Origin: JACNKV01 sp964388155 | GTDB taxonomy: Bacteria; Fidelibacterota; Marinisomatia; Marinisomatales; JACNKV01 | DNA: 64,000 nt | Direction: 5' to 3' | Assembly (NCBI GenBank): GCA_964388155.1 | Contig: CAYLYH010000007.1 | Location: 11,097-75,096 of the forward strand | Shown: positions 61,792 through 64,000 of the stretch, piece after piece | How positions within the stretch are numbered: position 1 is the first letter of the stretch | Layout: every line of letters starts with the position of its first letter | Program-made: the position numbers and the translations under genes | Notes under the pieces: generated by a model | What the model saw: the letters and a program-made list of their open reading frames with translations, nothing else | Told to the model about the DNA's origin: nothing | Databases searched by the model: none

Positions 61792-63887
61792 TGCAGACAT
61801 TTCATAGCATCGGAACGACGACCGACTGGATTGTCATGGTCGTATATTTTATTGCGATTATGCTTTTTGGAAGCTATTTCGGTCGTTATACTAAAACAAC
61901 AACGGACTTTTTCTTCGGCGGACGGCGGTTTTCATGGTGGCTGATTACGATGTCAATCGTAGCAACCGGTGTCGGAAGCCACAGCTTTGTTAAGTATTCT
62001 GCCAAAGGATTTGAACACGGGATATCTTCATCAATGACGTATTTGAACGATTGGTTCTTTATCACCTTTTTTATGTTTGGGTGGTTGCCGATTATTGTTT
62101 ATTCCAAAATACGCTCAATTCCGGAATATTTTGAAAAACGATTCAGTCCGTCTGCGCGGTTTTTGGCAACAATTCTCTTACTTCTCTACATGATCGGCTA
62201 TATCGGAATTGGATTCCTTACGCTTGGAAAAGCGGTCATTCCTATGCTTCCGGCTGCGTTCACCCTACTTGGGATGACCATCCCGATTACGCTCATGGGA
62301 GCGATTATTGTCATAGCCATCATCACCGGGATTTACATTACATTCGGAGGCCAAACCGCTGTTATTTTCACCGATCTTTTGCAGGGATTTATCTTACTTT
62401 TTGCGGGGCTGCTTCTTTTCTTTTTCGGCATCACATATTTGGGGGGATTTGATATCTTCTGGAATATTCTTCCCACGGAGTGGAAACTTCCTATGGCGGA
62501 CTTTAATCAGCCATCGAATTTCAATTTTGTCGGGATATTCTGGCAAGATGCCATCGCCGGATCGATTGGGTTCTTGTTTATGAATCAGGGATTAATCATG
62601 CGGTTCATGGCATGTAAAAATGTCAATGAAGGTAGAAAAGCCGCAGCGATTAACATTCTTTTTGTTCTTCCTATTTCAGCCATCGTGGTTGGAAATGCCG
62701 GCTGGATCGGAAAAGCAATTTCACTGACCAGTCCGGATGTTATCAGCCCGTCGGTTTCACCCGATCAAATTTTTGTGGTGGTGGCAAATATCATTGCAAG
62801 TCCCGGGATGTTCGGATTCATTATGGCAGCATTGACCGCTGCGCTGATGAGTACCGTTGATACGCTCATTAATGCCACCGCGGCTATTTTTATCAATGAT
62901 GTATATCGGCCAATCCAACTTTTCCTAAAAAGGACGGCGAAATTAGAAAGTGAAAACGATCGAAGAGAACTGGTAGCGGCGCGTTATGCCTCGATTGGAG
63001 TAACAATCTTAGGTGTGTTGGCTGTGCTGGCATTCAAAAACTTTCCGACCGTTTATGAGGCGCACGGTTATTTTCATTCCACTCTTACGCCGCCATTGGT
63101 CGTCGGAATTTTCCTCGGTGTGTTTTGGAAACGATTCACCCCATCTGCTGTAATCACTACTTTTGTAGGGGGAGTCGCGCTGATGATTCTTGGAGCACGA
63201 TATCCGGGGTTATTTATCGCGCCATTTGATCACGGAATTGAAATGAATCAAGCGCATCCGTATTCTTATATTCGCGCATTGTATAATACATTAGTCTGTT
63301 CCGGTGTTGCCGTCGTTGTCGCATTGACCGCTCGCTGGCAAATTAATGTGATTTCAAAAATTCGGAACAACACAAATGACAAAGTTATTATGAATGGACT
63401 GATGGCTTTCGCTGCCTTGCTCTTTGGAGTGGTTTTGTTTAACGTTTCCAGCCTTTCTTCTCAGGTAATCGCTACGATCGGTGTGATAGTGTTAGTCCCA
63501 CTTACCGTGACGTATTTTGTTCATTATGATGAAGAAAAGAATACCACTGGATTAACCGCCAGCTCCATCGACGTTGCCCGGAAATTCTTCAAAGGTGGAA
63601 AACCAAATGATAAAGAGGGCCAAAAAGTATTTGTCCATTTGAAGAAGATTGAAGGGAGCAGCACGACGATTCATTTTTCGAATGAAGATATGGAAGTGAT
63701 GAAAGCAAACCGGGGGGATCTTGTCTACCTTTCCGATAAGCGCAAATGGCTGGGCGGATTAAAATCTATTCATTCTGTGTTCGGTGAACCGCATGATGAG
63801 CCCGGTGTGGTTTTTGTTGCTGAAGAACAAATCACCCATGGACTTTTCGCAGAAGGAAAGATTCTTGAGGCAGAAAAAGAAATGTAG
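61791..63887 (+). CDS. Sodium:solute symporter (SSF) with C-terminal cytosolic extension
   Basis: A 698-residue membrane transporter of the SSF family with about thirteen to fourteen spans. 'WWLITMSIVATGVGSHSFVK' and 'IRSIPEYFEKRFSPSAR' are N-terminal family segments, and 'GGQTAVIFTDLLQGFILL' and 'AALTAALMSTVDTLINATAA' cover the sodium and substrate region. After the last span (about residue 580) comes a cytosolic tail of about 110 residues ('GQKVFVHLKKIEGSSTTIHF' to 'EGKILEAEKEM'), an extension with no clear motif. The solute is unknown. It is downstream of the three-span protein, overlapping by one base. Confidence 0.92.
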   Translation: MQTFHSIGTTTDWIVMVVYFIAIMLFGSYFGRYTKTTTDFFFGGRRFSWWLITMSIVATGVGSHSFVKYSAKGFEHGISSSMTYLNDWFFITFFMFGWLPIIVYSKIRSIPEYFEKRFSPSARFLATILLLLYMIGYIGIGFLTLGKAVIPMLPAAFTLLGMTIPITLMGAIIVIAIITGIYITFGGQTAVIFTDLLQGFILLFAGLLLFFFGITYLGGFDIFWNILPTEWKLPMADFNQPSNFNFVGIFWQDAIAGSIGFLFMNQGLIMRFMACKNVNEGRKAAAINILFVLPISAIVVGNAGWIGKAISLTSPDVISPSVSPDQIFVVVANIIASPGMFGFIMAALTAALMSTVDTLINATAAIFINDVYRPIQLFLKRTAKLESENDRRELVAARYASIGVTILGVLAVLAFKNFPTVYEAHGYFHSTLTPPLVVGIFLGVFWKRFTPSAVITTFVGGVALMILGARYPGLFIAPFDHGIEMNQAHPYSYIRALYNTLVCSGVAVVVALTARWQINVISKIRNNTNDKVIMNGLMAFAALLFGVVLFNVSSLSSQVIATIGVIVLVPLTVTYFVHYDEEKNTTGLTASSIDVARKFFKGGKPNDKEGQKVFVHLKKIEGSSTTIHFSNEDMEVMKANRGDLVYLSDKRKWLGGLKSIHSVFGEPHDEPGVVFVAEEQITHGLFAEGKILEAEKEM

Positions 63888-63947
63888 TTTTGTTTCGCGT
63901 ATATTTTTGCTAAATTCGCGTCGCTTTTTCAAGATAAAAAAGACAAT

Positions 63948-64000
63948 TCCGGAGTAGCTCAGTTGGTAGAGCAGGTGACTGTTAATCACTTTGTCGGGGG
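63948..64000 (+). tRNA. tRNA-Asn (GTT), truncated by the window end
   Basis: Acceptor TCCGGAG, D-arm GCTC...GAGC, anticodon stem GGTGA/TCACT with loop CTGTTAA (anticodon GTT), then the variable region and the 5' half of the T-arm (GGGGG). The rest lies beyond the window. Confidence 0.93.

Overview
The window reads as chromosomal DNA of an FCB-group bacterium (Fibrobacteres-Chlorobi-Bacteroidetes superphylum), most plausibly a Marinimicrobia/SAR406-like lineage. The evidence is a secreted protein ending in a type IX-style C-terminal sorting domain with the YPNPFNP motif, a PorV/PorQ-like outer-membrane protein, two SusC-like TonB receptors with carboxypeptidase-regulatory N-terminal domains, 'PPGGPEDTTPP' Ig-like lipoproteins and an EF-G-like paralogue. 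No rRNA or other marker gene is present, so the phylum is an inference. There are two tRNAs: Val(CAC), and Asn(GTT) cut by the window end.

Layout. 0-6.2 kb: uvrA (minus), a palindrome cluster, yqgE, a large outer-membrane protein and a GNAT acetyltransferase. 6.2-7.2 kb: a decayed outer-membrane-protein pseudogene that contains a 235-bp element with perfect 18-bp inverted repeats and a 6-bp target duplication. 7.3-12.4 kb: two transporters, then an overlapping set (TPR lipoprotein, two DUF2231-like membrane proteins, acyl-CoA dehydrogenase). 12.5-13.3 kb: a small GIY-YIG nuclease gene between two copies of a terminal-inverted-repeat element. 13.4-19.4 kb: TonB receptor, small outer-membrane protein, a 41-residue zinc-ribbon membrane peptide, gpmI. 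19.4-25.2 kb: metal-transport genes (FetAB-like; ZnuA, ZnuB, an outer-membrane protein and a His-rich secreted protein), a YedF-like DsrE protein and a DUF971 protein, with dispersed repeats in several gaps. 25.5-37.8 kb: one six-gene minus-strand operon for cell-surface and secreted proteins. 38.1-44.1 kb: a ferredoxin-like protein, then an accessory island (repeat elements, Fic protein behind three phased palindromes, a structured leader with a zinc-binding small protein, and a DUF2075 ATPase with an Xre regulator). 44.2-46.5 kb: MFS transporter, Nudix hydrolase, and a Bcp-type peroxiredoxin whose peroxidatic position is an in-frame UGA followed by a hairpin, read here as selenocysteine. 46.5-54.9 kb: an amino-acid catabolic run (adenylation-like protein, tyrosine phenol-lyase, aldehyde dehydrogenase, methionine gamma-lyase-like enzyme, homoserine dehydrogenase, second transsulfuration-type PLP enzyme) headed by an Lrp/AsnC regulator. 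55.1-64 kb: Ig-like lipoprotein, mannose-1-phosphate guanylyltransferase, EF-G-like GTPase, an S23-type four-helix-bundle gene flanked by inverted repeats, HIT protein and a sodium:solute symporter.

The most notable items are the selenocysteine peroxiredoxin (with a YedF-like selenium-associated protein in the same window), the TGTCATYYCGA-ended repeat family that brackets the GIY-YIG nuclease and recurs at 22.4 and 39.5 kb, the evenly spaced palindromic operators before the Fic gene, and the small inverted-repeat element inside the pseudogene.
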